Shown in pieces: positions 1-5,903 of a stretch of 35,966 nucleotides of DNA. The notes under the pieces were generated by a model. It was not told the DNA's origin. It did not search any database and saw only the letters and a list, made by a program, of their open reading frames with translations. A program made the position numbers and the translations under genes. The first letter of the stretch is position 1. Each line of letters starts with the position of its first letter. Origin of the DNA: a virus. The stretch lies in IMG/VR virus record IMGVR_UViG_3300048918_000111, positions 1 to 35,966 of that record. One strand, 5' to 3'.

Positions 1-127
1 CGCCGCCGACTCCGCCGCTTCGATATCACACGTATTGCCGCCAATCTCGGCTTCATGGCAGCGACGGACTTGCTGCAATACAGCTATGACCTGATTCACG
101 ACCGAATCGATTGCATCGCCATGCTTA
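1..127. repeat. Terminal direct repeat, left copy (contig circularises)
   Basis: These 127 bases are repeated exactly at 35840-35966, including the last Ala-codon repeat unit and the ordinary coding sequence after it. One long reading frame passes through the join without interruption, so the molecule assembles as a circle of 35,839 bp. The length equals a common assembler k-mer size (127), so I read it as an assembly overlap and not a biological terminal repeat. Confidence 0.95.
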
Positions 128-534
128 CCGATACTCTTGGTCTGCAAGTCAATCAGGCGGTCGATGCGGCGCAGAGCAAGCTTGTGGCGCACGGGTTCGA
201 GGTCAACACCTACCGGAATAGCCTCGCGTAGCTTTACATGGAACATCTCGCGCTCGCCCTGTGGCAAGCCTTCGAAAATGAAATCATTGAGTCGGGCTAG
301 CCACTCTGGCCAGCCGGCATGTGCAGCTACAATGGCATGCATCTTATCGGTACTCGCACGAGGCTCAATGTCATGAGCCATACAGCCGATGCTGCAACCT
401 TTGAAGTTGACTGCATTCGATTCACCATACGTGCCTGAAACAAGCATGTCGGCTTCGAAGTGATGCTTGGCCTGATCGACATGCCATTGCTTAACGGCAG
501 GATCATTGTGATACGAAAGCACCTTATCGTTCAT
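1..534 (-). CDS. Ala-rich repeat phage protein, N-terminal part (gene crosses the contig join)
   Basis: The gene starts at ATG 534 and reads leftward through position 1, continuing in frame at 35839 and ending with TAA at 35561-35563. The full product is 270 residues. The part encoded here has ordinary composition, with blocks GCSIGCMAH, GWPEWLARLNDFIFEGLP and REAIPVGVDLEPV. These resemble a widespread phage early-protein family of unknown function with a conserved N-terminal domain and an Ala-rich low-complexity C-terminus. After about residue 177 the protein becomes a run of Ser-Ala-Ala-Trp/Arg/Glu units. It lies in the leftward operon between the small membrane peptide at 564-659 and the ERF gene. 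Function is unknown; the repeat may form a long helix. Confidence 0.85.
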   Translation of the reverse strand, partial: MNDKVLSYHNDPAVKQWHVDQAKHHFEADMLVSGTYGESNAVNFKGCSIGCMAHDIEPRASTDKMHAIVAAHAGWPEWLARLNDFIFEGLPQGEREMFHVKLREAIPVGVDLEPVRHKLALRRIDRLIDLQTKSIGKHGDAIDSVVNQVIAVLQQVRRCHEAEIGGNTCDIEAAESAA

Positions 535-563
535 GTTTATTCCTTTGAGTTGGCAGGCTATGC

Positions 564-659
564 CTACCGAAAGATGAAGAAGATGACGCCAAGAATGACG
601 TCTATCACGGCCGCGCAGCGGAGAAGGTCACTCCACATCTGGCGGTCGATGGTGTTCAT
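564..659 (-). CDS. 31-residue putative membrane peptide
   Basis: ATG at 659 overlaps the TGA of the upstream gene (ATGA), the same coupling used throughout this operon. The frame ends with TAG at 564. The product begins MNTIDRQMW and ends in a hydrophobic stretch (VIDVILGVIFFIF) followed by Arg, compatible with one short membrane segment. No ribosome site is obvious apart from coupling. It fills the gap before the gene starting at 534. It may be a chance frame; function is unknown. Confidence 0.42.
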   Translation of the reverse strand: MNTIDRQMWSDLLRCAAVIDVILGVIFFIFR

Positions 660-916
660 TGCAGAAAGCCAGAGAAAGCCGCAAACGCAATGCATAGAGA
701 AGCAAAGATCATTACAGTGGCAACAAGCTTCGTGTCGCCCTTAGAACCAATCGACCCGATAGCGTCAACGAACCGAATCGTCCGCGTATCCGCCATAGCC
801 TCACGAACCATCCGCTTAGCCACGACAGGCATCTGCCTGATGCGCGTCTCAAGCTCCCAGCACTCTTGGCACTGAGTCGTTCCAGGAAGGCCGCACCATT
901 TGCATTCGGTGGTCAT
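656..916 (-). CDS. Zinc-finger and single-membrane-segment protein
   Basis: The 86-residue product starts at ATG 916, which overlaps the methyltransferase stop (ATGA); a longer frame upstream would run into that gene. Cys5/Cys8 and Cys16/Cys19 form two CxxC pairs, a likely zinc ribbon. A hydrophobic segment at about residues 63-82 is a probable membrane helix near the C-terminus. This combination suggests a membrane-tethered zinc-binding protein. I do not recognise the family, and the role in the leftward early operon is unknown. Confidence 0.7.
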   Translation of the reverse strand: MTTECKWCGLPGTTQCQECWELETRIRQMPVVAKRMVREAMADTRTIRFVDAIGSIGSKGDTKLVATVMIFASLCIAFAAFSGFLQ

Positions 917-1464
917 ATATGTCCCCATTGACTGGCCATGGCATCCGCTATGCCTTGATACGTTCGGCTGCGCTCCTTCCATCGATTAGGTCCAGGCGGC
1001 ATTTTATGAATACGAGCCTCACGCCCATCTACGATATTGGTTGGAGAAAGCTTTGGAATTCCCTTCAGCCACAGACATGTTGCCTTCGTTTCGCCATGAC
1101 CAAACTGCCATGGATGGATGATCTGATCTGGCTTTCGTATGCGAGTCGAAATGACGGAAACGGGGTTCTCTATCGCGATACGATCAATAGGGGCATCCAT
1201 GAGTTCCTGGACGAACTTTAGGGCTTCTTCCTGCTCGGTCTTCTTATCCTTGAACCATCGAGAACCTGATACAGAAAGGTGCGTACATGGAGGATGGGCA
1301 ATCATCAAATCCCAGGGCCAACCAAAGAGATTTCTTACGTCACCTTGGTAGTGGTTACCTAGCGTCTCAGAAGGAAGCAAGTCACATGACCATGCATCGT
1401 GTCCAAGGTCTGTAAATGCATCTCTCACGCGACCTGAATATTCGCAAGCGACCAAGACTCGCAT
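913..1464 (-). CDS. Phage DNA cytosine methyltransferase homologue (short C5-type)
   Basis: The 183-residue product has the architecture of small phage C5-cytosine methyltransferase homologues. It has an N-terminal Rossmann-like opening (VLVACEYSGRVRDAF), the catalytic-loop motif PPCT with Cys60 as probable nucleophile, and an ENP motif at residues 99-101. It ends with the typical YQGIADAMASQWG segment. It would transfer methyl from S-adenosylmethionine to cytosine in DNA, possibly protecting phage DNA from host restriction. It is shorter than full bacterial Dcm enzymes and has no obvious target-recognition domain, so activity is not certain. ATG 1464 overlaps the upstream stop (TGATG). Confidence 0.82.
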   Translation of the reverse strand: MRVLVACEYSGRVRDAFTDLGHDAWSCDLLPSETLGNHYQGDVRNLFGWPWDLMIAHPPCTHLSVSGSRWFKDKKTEQEEALKFVQELMDAPIDRIAIENPVSVISTRIRKPDQIIHPWQFGHGETKATCLWLKGIPKLSPTNIVDGREARIHKMPPGPNRWKERSRTYQGIADAMASQWGHI

Positions 1465-1796
1465 CACTTCACCCCAAAGTCTTCATCAAGAATAGCCTCG
1501 TCCAACTCCCACTTGGAACGCATCTTCTGGACAAGTCGAAGGTAGCGCTCGCTGGACTTTAGCCAAGCTTCGAACGTTGTTGTGAGGGCCTCGACATCCT
1601 CGCAAAGATCATCCCGTACCGACTGCTCCGAATGCCACGGACGCGACGAAAGGATCATGAATACTCGGCCCACATCAACGCCAGTGTCCTCAAGGAACTC
1701 GGTCCACGTCGCAGCATCCTGCTTAAGAAGGTCAAGGTAGAACTGCTCGCTATGGCCGTATTCGCGAATGGCTTGCTTGCCGGTATGGGTGTTCAT
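1464..1796 (-). CDS. Hypothetical protein, 110 residues
   Basis: ATG 1796 overlaps the preceding stop (ATGA), and the end overlaps the methyltransferase start, so it is firmly inside the operon. The product is soluble, acidic and predicted mostly helical, rich in Glu, Asp and Leu, with an aromatic-rich centre around WLKSSERYLRLV. There is no signal peptide, membrane segment or recognised motif. Function is unknown. Confidence 0.75.
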   Translation of the reverse strand: MNTHTGKQAIREYGHSEQFYLDLLKQDAATWTEFLEDTGVDVGRVFMILSSRPWHSEQSVRDDLCEDVEALTTTFEAWLKSSERYLRLVQKMRSKWELDEAILDEDFGVK

Positions 1797-1945
1797 GCGT
1801 CATCTCCGTACGCCTCATCATCCCACCCAAGCTGCCAATGACTAGCTGCGTTTGGATCGTTAGGCCAGTAAGGGTTAGCGCTAGACTCCTCGCCGGACCT
1901 GCATGCGGCTCGGCCATCTTCGTAAGCTTCATTCAGGTCGTTCAC
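1793..1945 (-). CDS. Rmf/CrpP-like small protein
   Basis: The product is 50 residues, starting at GTG 1945, with an AAGG ribosome site just upstream and 24 nt downstream of the predicted leftward transcription start. A longer frame back to 2029 would overlap the promoter. The pattern A-Y-x-x-G-R-A-A ... G ... NPYWPND ... HWQLGWDDEA matches small proteins related to ribosome modulation factor and to the phage/plasmid CrpP group. Known Rmf binds ribosomes and dimerises them; CrpP function is debated. It is the first gene of the leftward operon, so expressed earliest. The family call is by pattern only. Confidence 0.7.
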   Translation of the reverse strand: MNDLNEAYEDGRAACRSGEESSANPYWPNDPNAASHWQLGWDDEAYGDDA

Positions 1946-1975
1946 TTTGCCTTCCCCGTCTTGGTTGGTGAGGTG

Positions 1976-2004
1976 AATGTACGCCCATGAAATTCTCTTG
2001 TCAA
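1976..2004 (-). promoter_or_regulatory. Leftward early promoter
   Basis: On the minus strand a perfect -35 box TTGACA (2004-1999) is followed by a 17-base spacer and a -10 box TACATT (1981-1976). Transcription would start near 1969 and read the Rmf-like gene at 1945. The -35 box abuts the dyad operator at 2004-2036, so a bound regulator should repress it. Confidence 0.75.
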
Positions 2005-2036
2005 TACATCTTGCGAAAATAATTTGCATGATGTAT
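2004..2036. promoter_or_regulatory. Dyad operator between divergent promoters
   Basis: A 33-bp imperfect palindrome has outer arms ATACATC (2004-2010) and GATGTAT (2030-2036). These continue inward as TTGCGAAA against ATTTGCAT, so 12 of 15 positions per arm are symmetric. It covers the -35 and part of the -10 of the rightward promoter and touches the leftward -35. The probable ligand is the HTH protein encoded at 2064-2291, giving autoregulation and joint control of both arms (inference). Confidence 0.65.
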
Positions 2037-2039
2037 TAT
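2011..2039 (+). promoter_or_regulatory. Rightward early promoter
   Basis: A -35 box TTGCGA (2011-2016), a 17-base spacer and a -10 box TATTAT (2034-2039) give a sigma70-type promoter starting near 2046. It lies 18 bases before the HTH regulator's start codon, with the strong ribosome site GGAGGA at 2055-2060 in between. It overlaps the dyad operator. Confidence 0.72.
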
Positions 2040-2063
2040 CCATTCACGTCAACCGGAGGAAGT

Positions 2064-2291
2064 ATGAAAACAGACCCAACCCGAGCCTATCTAAAGCGCA
2101 AGATTGACGCTTTGGGAGGCGTTCTAGAGGCATCCAGAGAGTATGGAATTCCCTATTCGACCCTGGCATCGATCCTGGGCGGCTTCCGCCCGATGGGCGA
2201 GCTAACCATTAGCCGCATCAAGGAAGCTGATCCTTCGATCAATGTGGACCGTCTCAGGGCCATGAAGAGCTATCAGAGGGCCAAGTCATGA
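2064..2291 (+). CDS. Cro-like helix-turn-helix regulator
   Basis: The 75-residue protein starts at ATG 2064 with GGAGGA at ideal spacing; a longer in-frame start at 1977 would cross the promoter and is rejected. Residues about 18-40 (GGVLEASREYGIPYSTLASI) read as a helix-turn-helix, followed by a short helical C-terminus rich in Arg and Lys. Its position beside the divergent promoters and operator, first in the rightward operon, is that of Cro-type regulators. It is the only candidate here for lysis/lysogeny or early-to-late control. No CI-like partner is visible. Confidence 0.78.
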   Translation: MKTDPTRAYLKRKIDALGGVLEASREYGIPYSTLASILGGFRPMGELTISRIKEADPSINVDRLRAMKSYQRAKS

Positions 2292-2518
2292 ATATTTGCA
2301 AAGAATGCGTCTTCTATCGCGAGGATGACGAATTTAGCAACATGGAAGATCGTGAATATTTCGCAAAGTGCAGCCATCCCAAGACAACTAAGGTGGACAA
2401 GGTCAATGGGAAGGAAACCATGGGATATTGCCGTCTTAGTCGTAAATACTACGGTTGGTTTATGACCGACTGTGGCCCTAAGGGTCGCTGGTTTGAGACA
2501 AAGGAGATGAATTCATGA
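2288..2518 (+). CDS. Cysteine-rich phage early protein
   Basis: ATG 2288 overlaps the regulator's stop (ATGA). The 76-residue product begins MNICKECVFY and has further cysteines in CSHP, YCRLS and DCGPKG, a spacing seen in small phage zinc-binding early proteins. There is no membrane segment. Function is unknown; metal binding is inferred from the cysteines. Confidence 0.7.
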   Translation: MNICKECVFYREDDEFSNMEDREYFAKCSHPKTTKVDKVNGKETMGYCRLSRKYYGWFMTDCGPKGRWFETKEMNS

Positions 2519-2964
2519 GCCATACGCCTGGACCGTGGGGATGGAAAGTTTCGCTCAACGGTAAACGTGTCAATTTGGTAGGCGGTAAGCCGACTTTTGA
2601 TAAGATTGTTATGGATTTCGTCCGATGGGGTATGCAAAGCGCATCTCCAAGGTTCAATAGCGCTATTACAGGTAATGAATTCAACATCATGTATGCGCCG
2701 CATGAGCATCCCGGATGGGTAATCCCTTTCCCTGGAAGGGATCATCACGCGCATTGGTATTCTGATATATCCCATCCAGATGCGCGCCTAATCGCTGCCG
2801 CACCTTCCATGCTAGAGGCTCTTCTAGAGGCCATAGAGTGTGGGATTGTGCCTAAGTCCTCTGCTAGAGAGGGCGGGGCATCTAAGTATGTTCGTCAGCT
2901 AGAAGTAGCCGACATGATCCGAGACGCCATCGCCAAAGCAACGGGAGAAAGTCATGAAGGTTAA
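2515..2964 (+). CDS. HTPGPW-family phage early protein, copy 1
   Basis: This 149-residue protein has the widespread phage signature HTPGPW near the N-terminus and HPDARLIAAAP..LEAL in the middle. A paralogue lies on the opposite strand at 33226-33627, sharing GGxPxFDK, MDFxRWGM, PRFNSAI and MYAPHE blocks. This copy has a longer C-terminal extension (residues about 105-149). It is joined to its neighbours by ATGA overlaps. The family is common in phage early operons, but no biochemical role is known to me. Confidence 0.8.
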   Translation: MSHTPGPWGWKVSLNGKRVNLVGGKPTFDKIVMDFVRWGMQSASPRFNSAITGNEFNIMYAPHEHPGWVIPFPGRDHHAHWYSDISHPDARLIAAAPSMLEALLEAIECGIVPKSSAREGGASKYVRQLEVADMIRDAIAKATGESHEG

Positions 2965-3133
2965 GTTCTCGCTTATTGGAAGCAAGGTTTTTGATGTCAA
3001 CCTTTCTGACTATCCAGGCATGACCGAAGTGGAGGCTATAGAAAGCATCAAGGATGCCTTTCTAGATGACCCCGATCTTTTCATAAGCTCGCGCGATATC
3101 CATCTTACGATGGAAGCAAAGGTGACTAAATGA
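2954..3133 (+). CDS. Hypothetical protein, 59 residues
   Basis: The frame starts at ATG 2954, inside the end of the previous gene, with GGAGAAAG just upstream, and its TGA overlaps the next start (ATGA). The product is small and acidic in the middle, with alternating strand- and helix-like segments (VKFSLIG, VEAIESIKDAFLDD) and no cysteines or membrane segment. The exact fit between neighbours supports a real gene. I do not recognise a family. Confidence 0.7.
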   Translation: MKVKFSLIGSKVFDVNLSDYPGMTEVEAIESIKDAFLDDPDLFISSRDIHLTMEAKVTK

Positions 3134-3312
3134 GCACCATCGACCTACGCCAATGGGACAACCACCAGCATTCCTCGCGCATCAACGCAGATGGCTCTAT
3201 AGAGCTACAGGACGGCGAGCTTTCTGAGCTTAGGGCAAAGCTATGGCTTGCTGAGAACATTGGGCAAGCGCCTAGTGTGGAAGGACTCAAGGCTATGGAG
3301 ATTGTTAAATGA
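3130..3312 (+). CDS. Hypothetical protein, 60 residues
   Basis: ATG 3130 overlaps the previous stop, and its own stop overlaps the next start at 3309. The product is acidic, with a central helix of the form ELSELRAKLWLAENIG. No motif, signal or membrane segment is visible. Function is unknown. Confidence 0.65.
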   Translation: MSTIDLRQWDNHQHSSRINADGSIELQDGELSELRAKLWLAENIGQAPSVEGLKAMEIVK

Positions 3313-3566
3313 GCATCCGTTGCTGGTACGGAAGGCATAAGTTCACATATCTATATACCGGATTTCAACCTGCACATATCTCGGTTACGCAGAAATTCTT
3401 TGGCTCATCTGACAACCCTATTTCACCTAAATATCCCATTGTTTACCTAAAGAAAAGGTGCGTTAGATGCGGCTTCGAGCATGCTGACGATTTTAGGGTA
3501 GATGAGGCTAGTCTACGAAAAGCACTTGATGTGCTGGAACATATCGAGACGCGGAGGGTGAAGTGA
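3309..3566 (+). CDS. Small zinc-ribbon-like phage protein
   Basis: The 85-residue protein opens MSIRCWYGRHKF and contains a CVRCGFEH pair in its second half, after a basic LKKR stretch. The pattern (GRHKxxYxY ... CxxCG) is typical of small phage proteins with one zinc ribbon and several aromatic residues. It is coupled by overlap on both sides. Function is unknown. Confidence 0.68.
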   Translation: MSIRCWYGRHKFTYLYTGFQPAHISVTQKFFGSSDNPISPKYPIVYLKKRCVRCGFEHADDFRVDEASLRKALDVLEHIETRRVK

Positions 3567-3859
3567 TGGAAGTCATTTCTAAGCCAGGATATGACGCACT
3601 TTGGGCTGATTTCGGTTTGTCCTATGCATCATTCCTAGTTATGCCGCGCGTTCTAATGCATGAAATGCCTGATGAGTGGCAGGGAAAGATGGCCGAACTT
3701 CTGGCTGAGTGGCATGACTCATGGAATTGGCCTGATGAAATAGGTAGTTCTGTGGTCTGTCACCGGATAGACGGGAAGTTCTCTCCATGGCCCAGATGGG
3801 TTCTTAACTATCGTAGGCCAGCCGTGGATTACATAAGCACTATGAAGAGAAATCCATGA
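3566..3859 (+). CDS. Hypothetical protein, 97 residues
   Basis: ATG 3566 overlaps the previous TGA (TGATG); a GTG one codon earlier is possible but less likely. The product is Trp-rich (WADF, EWQG, EWHDSWNW), soluble, with a C-terminal segment WVLNYRRPAVDYI. It resembles many unassigned phage early proteins, and I cannot assign a function. The downstream HNH gene overlaps it by four bases. Confidence 0.65.
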   Translation: MEVISKPGYDALWADFGLSYASFLVMPRVLMHEMPDEWQGKMAELLAEWHDSWNWPDEIGSSVVCHRIDGKFSPWPRWVLNYRRPAVDYISTMKRNP

Positions 3860-4119
3860 GCACCGCTGCCGAAAAACGCCACATGTCCCGCGTAGCATCC
3901 CTTCCATGCGCCTGCTGTGGCGTGACCGGGGTTCAGGTTCACCACATCCGGGAGACGATGGGCATGGGCCAGAGGGCGTCTAACTGGCTAACGATTCCGT
4001 TGTGCCCTGACTGCCATACTGGACGGTCGGGGGTACATGGCGATAAGTCCATGCTACGCATCATAAAAGCCGACGAACTAACGTTGTTAGCTGACACGTT
4101 GAGCAAACTTTACTCTTGA
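3856..4119 (+). CDS. HNH-type nuclease (DUF968/Ref-like)
   Basis: The 87-residue protein holds a compact HNH core: CACC (Cys18, Cys21), VHHIRE (His29-His30), IPLCPDCH (Cys50, Cys53, His54) and GVHG (His61). This order matches the short recombination-linked HNH proteins of the DUF968 and Ref type, which nick or cut DNA in recombination settings. Here it would act with the ERF and NinB proteins of the leftward arm, which is inference. There is an ATGA overlap with the previous gene. It could instead be a free-standing homing nuclease. Confidence 0.75.
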   Translation: MSTAAEKRHMSRVASLPCACCGVTGVQVHHIRETMGMGQRASNWLTIPLCPDCHTGRSGVHGDKSMLRIIKADELTLLADTLSKLYS

Positions 4120-4128
4120 GGAAAGGCT

Positions 4129-5088
4129 ATGTACTTCACTGGCGATACCTTTGACGATCTTCTTGGCCAAGCTAAGCGCATGTTCGACCTTCAAAAGAAG
4201 AAGGCTGACGAAACTGTGCCGAAGGTCATGAAGTTCGATCCGATCCCATCTTTAGCGGGCTTCTATTCAAGCTCTCTCAAGGTCAAAGGTGGCTACTATT
4301 CCAGCGATAGAGACCCTGTGACTGTCGCAGAATTCGATAGCTGCTTGGAAAAGTATCTAACATCGTTAGATGAGAAGGAAAAGGAAGTAACGGCCAAGCA
4401 TGAGGCTAACAAGCCCATGATGGAGAACAACAAGATCATCCGCGAGAAGGTTTCGCTCATCATGCGTGAACTTGGAATACCCGGGACTTATCAAGAACGC
4501 GACTACAAGAGTAAGTCTCGTACTCCAAAGTATGAAACTAGGATCGCTGGCTATGAGGGAGATTTGCAGCGAAACGTACGCATTGATGATGGCTATGACT
4601 TGGCTATCAAGTCTATCCAGAAATCCCGCTTAGATGCTAAATCTTATGTAGAAGGCAAGCGAAAGGAATTGGCCTCGAAGGAGGCGGCCGAAGCTAAGAT
4701 CAAGGAAGAAAAGCGAAAGGAGGTTGTTCTAGTCCATCTTCGTGTCAAGTATGGCGCAGACCCCGAGGATAGCGCCAAAGATGTACTGTATGACCATGTC
4801 TTACCGAAAAACAAATACCTGCGACTGTATCACTATCTACTAGCCAATCGTGGTGATTGGTCGGAGGGTTACGATTATGCCGAACAGGGCATCGATGGTT
4901 TCTCCATTGAAACCGAAGAAGATCGGCGAATCTATGATGCCATTCGAGATGTTATCGACAATAGTGACGGGTTCGTAGATGGTCGCGTCTTCCGAGACAT
5001 GGAGCTTGGCTATGGTCATATCTTTGGCCTTGTCAAAGACGAAACCCTGATGGCTGATTACAACACTCTTACTTCGTACATAGTCTAA
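4129..5088 (+). CDS. Large hypothetical early protein with coiled coil
   Basis: The 319-residue protein has AGGAAAGG upstream of ATG 4129. Residues about 75-120 and 175-205 are long charged helices rich in Lys, Glu and Ala (for example KRKELASKEAAEAKIKEEKRK), suggesting a coiled coil between an N-terminal and an acidic C-terminal domain. It is the largest early gene on this strand. No nuclease, helicase or polymerase motif is visible. Its position next to the HNH gene and upstream of the replication gene hints at DNA metabolism, but that is only context. Confidence 0.75.
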   Translation: MYFTGDTFDDLLGQAKRMFDLQKKKADETVPKVMKFDPIPSLAGFYSSSLKVKGGYYSSDRDPVTVAEFDSCLEKYLTSLDEKEKEVTAKHEANKPMMENNKIIREKVSLIMRELGIPGTYQERDYKSKSRTPKYETRIAGYEGDLQRNVRIDDGYDLAIKSIQKSRLDAKSYVEGKRKELASKEAAEAKIKEEKRKEVVLVHLRVKYGADPEDSAKDVLYDHVLPKNKYLRLYHYLLANRGDWSEGYDYAEQGIDGFSIETEEDRRIYDAIRDVIDNSDGFVDGRVFRDMELGYGHIFGLVKDETLMADYNTLTSYIV

Positions 5089-5100
5089 GGAGGGAAACTC

Positions 5101-5298
5101 ATGACCACATGGCTAGACATGAAAGACGCGCCTAGGGATGGTACTGAGGTTCTTCTATGCACGGTAGGAGGGCAGCGCATTGTATGTCGTTATGACGAAG
5201 GGCCTTACCCTTGGTCATCGACAGGAGTTGGATGGAGCGAAAGCACGATGATTGGCTTTGTGATTATGCCAGATGCCATCACGAAGGAGGATGTATGA
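5101..5298 (+). CDS. DUF551-like small protein, copy 1
   Basis: A near-perfect ribosome site (AAGGAGGG) precedes ATG 5101. The 65-residue product has the W-x-x-MKDAPRDGTEVLL opening of the phage DUF551-like group (usually W-x-x-IETAPKDGTxIL). It has shorter C-terminal sequence than the other copy at 8938-9171. Function is unknown. Confidence 0.7.
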   Translation: MTTWLDMKDAPRDGTEVLLCTVGGQRIVCRYDEGPYPWSSTGVGWSESTMIGFVIMPDAITKEDV

Positions 5299-5501
5299 GC
5301 TATTCCATCGAAGACATCATTAGACGTCATCCAGAAGTCCTAGATCAGGACGGCATGATCCATATCCTTATGGATGCTTTTGCCTGTGGTTACTTTCAGG
5401 GAGCGATAGACTATTTGCAGTATGAAACCATGGAGAAGGGAGAACCAGAGTCTTCCGCAAGGCATTGGGCCAAAGACTGGCCGCATGCCGATGAGCTATA
5501 G
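5295..5501 (+). CDS. Hypothetical protein, 68 residues
   Basis: ATG 5295 overlaps the previous stop (ATGA) and is preceded by GGAGG. The product is acidic and helical, opening MSYSIEDIIRRHPEVL with a central GYFQGAIDYLQYE. There are no cysteine clusters or membrane segments. It is the last gene before a short intergenic palindrome. Function is unknown. Confidence 0.68.
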   Translation: MSYSIEDIIRRHPEVLDQDGMIHILMDAFACGYFQGAIDYLQYETMEKGEPESSARHWAKDWPHADEL

Positions 5502-5502
5502 A

Positions 5503-5521
5503 TATAGGAAAAATTCCTATA
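5503..5521. promoter_or_regulatory. Perfect 8-bp inverted repeat with AAA loop
   Basis: TATAGGAA (5503-5510) and TTCCTATA (5514-5521) flank AAA, and a further TTCCTA half-site follows at 5529-5534. It lies in the only gap between 5501 and 5559. It could be an operator or an mRNA hairpin. There is no U-tract, so it is not a classical terminator. Confidence 0.45.
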
Positions 5522-5558
5522 AGAATAATTCCTAGGTGTGAACTAAGAGGATAGGATC

Positions 5559-5840
5559 GTGCTAAGTGACATGGTGTACGTTGAGAATCTGATGAGAAGT
5601 TACCGCAGAATGGCGGAAGACTTCTCTGATCGCATCCCTCATATGTATGACCCTAGGAGGCTTGTGAAGCGCTGGAAGCGGAGGATGTTTGTCATCCGTA
5701 AGTTCTCATGCGGAAGGCCAGAGTGTGGCATATGCGGTAAGCGTCAACAGACTCAGCGATGGGCTATTGACTCAAGATTCACCCAATGGCAATCTGGTCG
5801 TGCAATTCTTGCACCGACACCCCTTACCTGGAAGTCATGA
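5559..5840 (+). CDS. Hypothetical basic protein with CxxC motif
   Basis: GTG 5559 has AGAGGA at good spacing; ATG 5571 is an alternative start. The 93-residue product is strongly basic (RRLVKRWKRRMFVIRK) and holds Cys-Gly-Arg-Pro-Glu-Cys-Gly-Ile-Cys-Gly, a possible zinc knuckle. Basic charge and cysteines suggest nucleic-acid binding. It sits directly before the replication gene. Function is otherwise unknown. Confidence 0.6.
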   Translation: MLSDMVYVENLMRSYRRMAEDFSDRIPHMYDPRRLVKRWKRRMFVIRKFSCGRPECGICGKRQQTQRWAIDSRFTQWQSGRAILAPTPLTWKS

Positions 5841-5903
5841 GCCGGGGACAGCGTGACCAAGCACGTTGGGGAGTCAACCCATCTTGGAGCACTTGGAAGT
5901 GGT

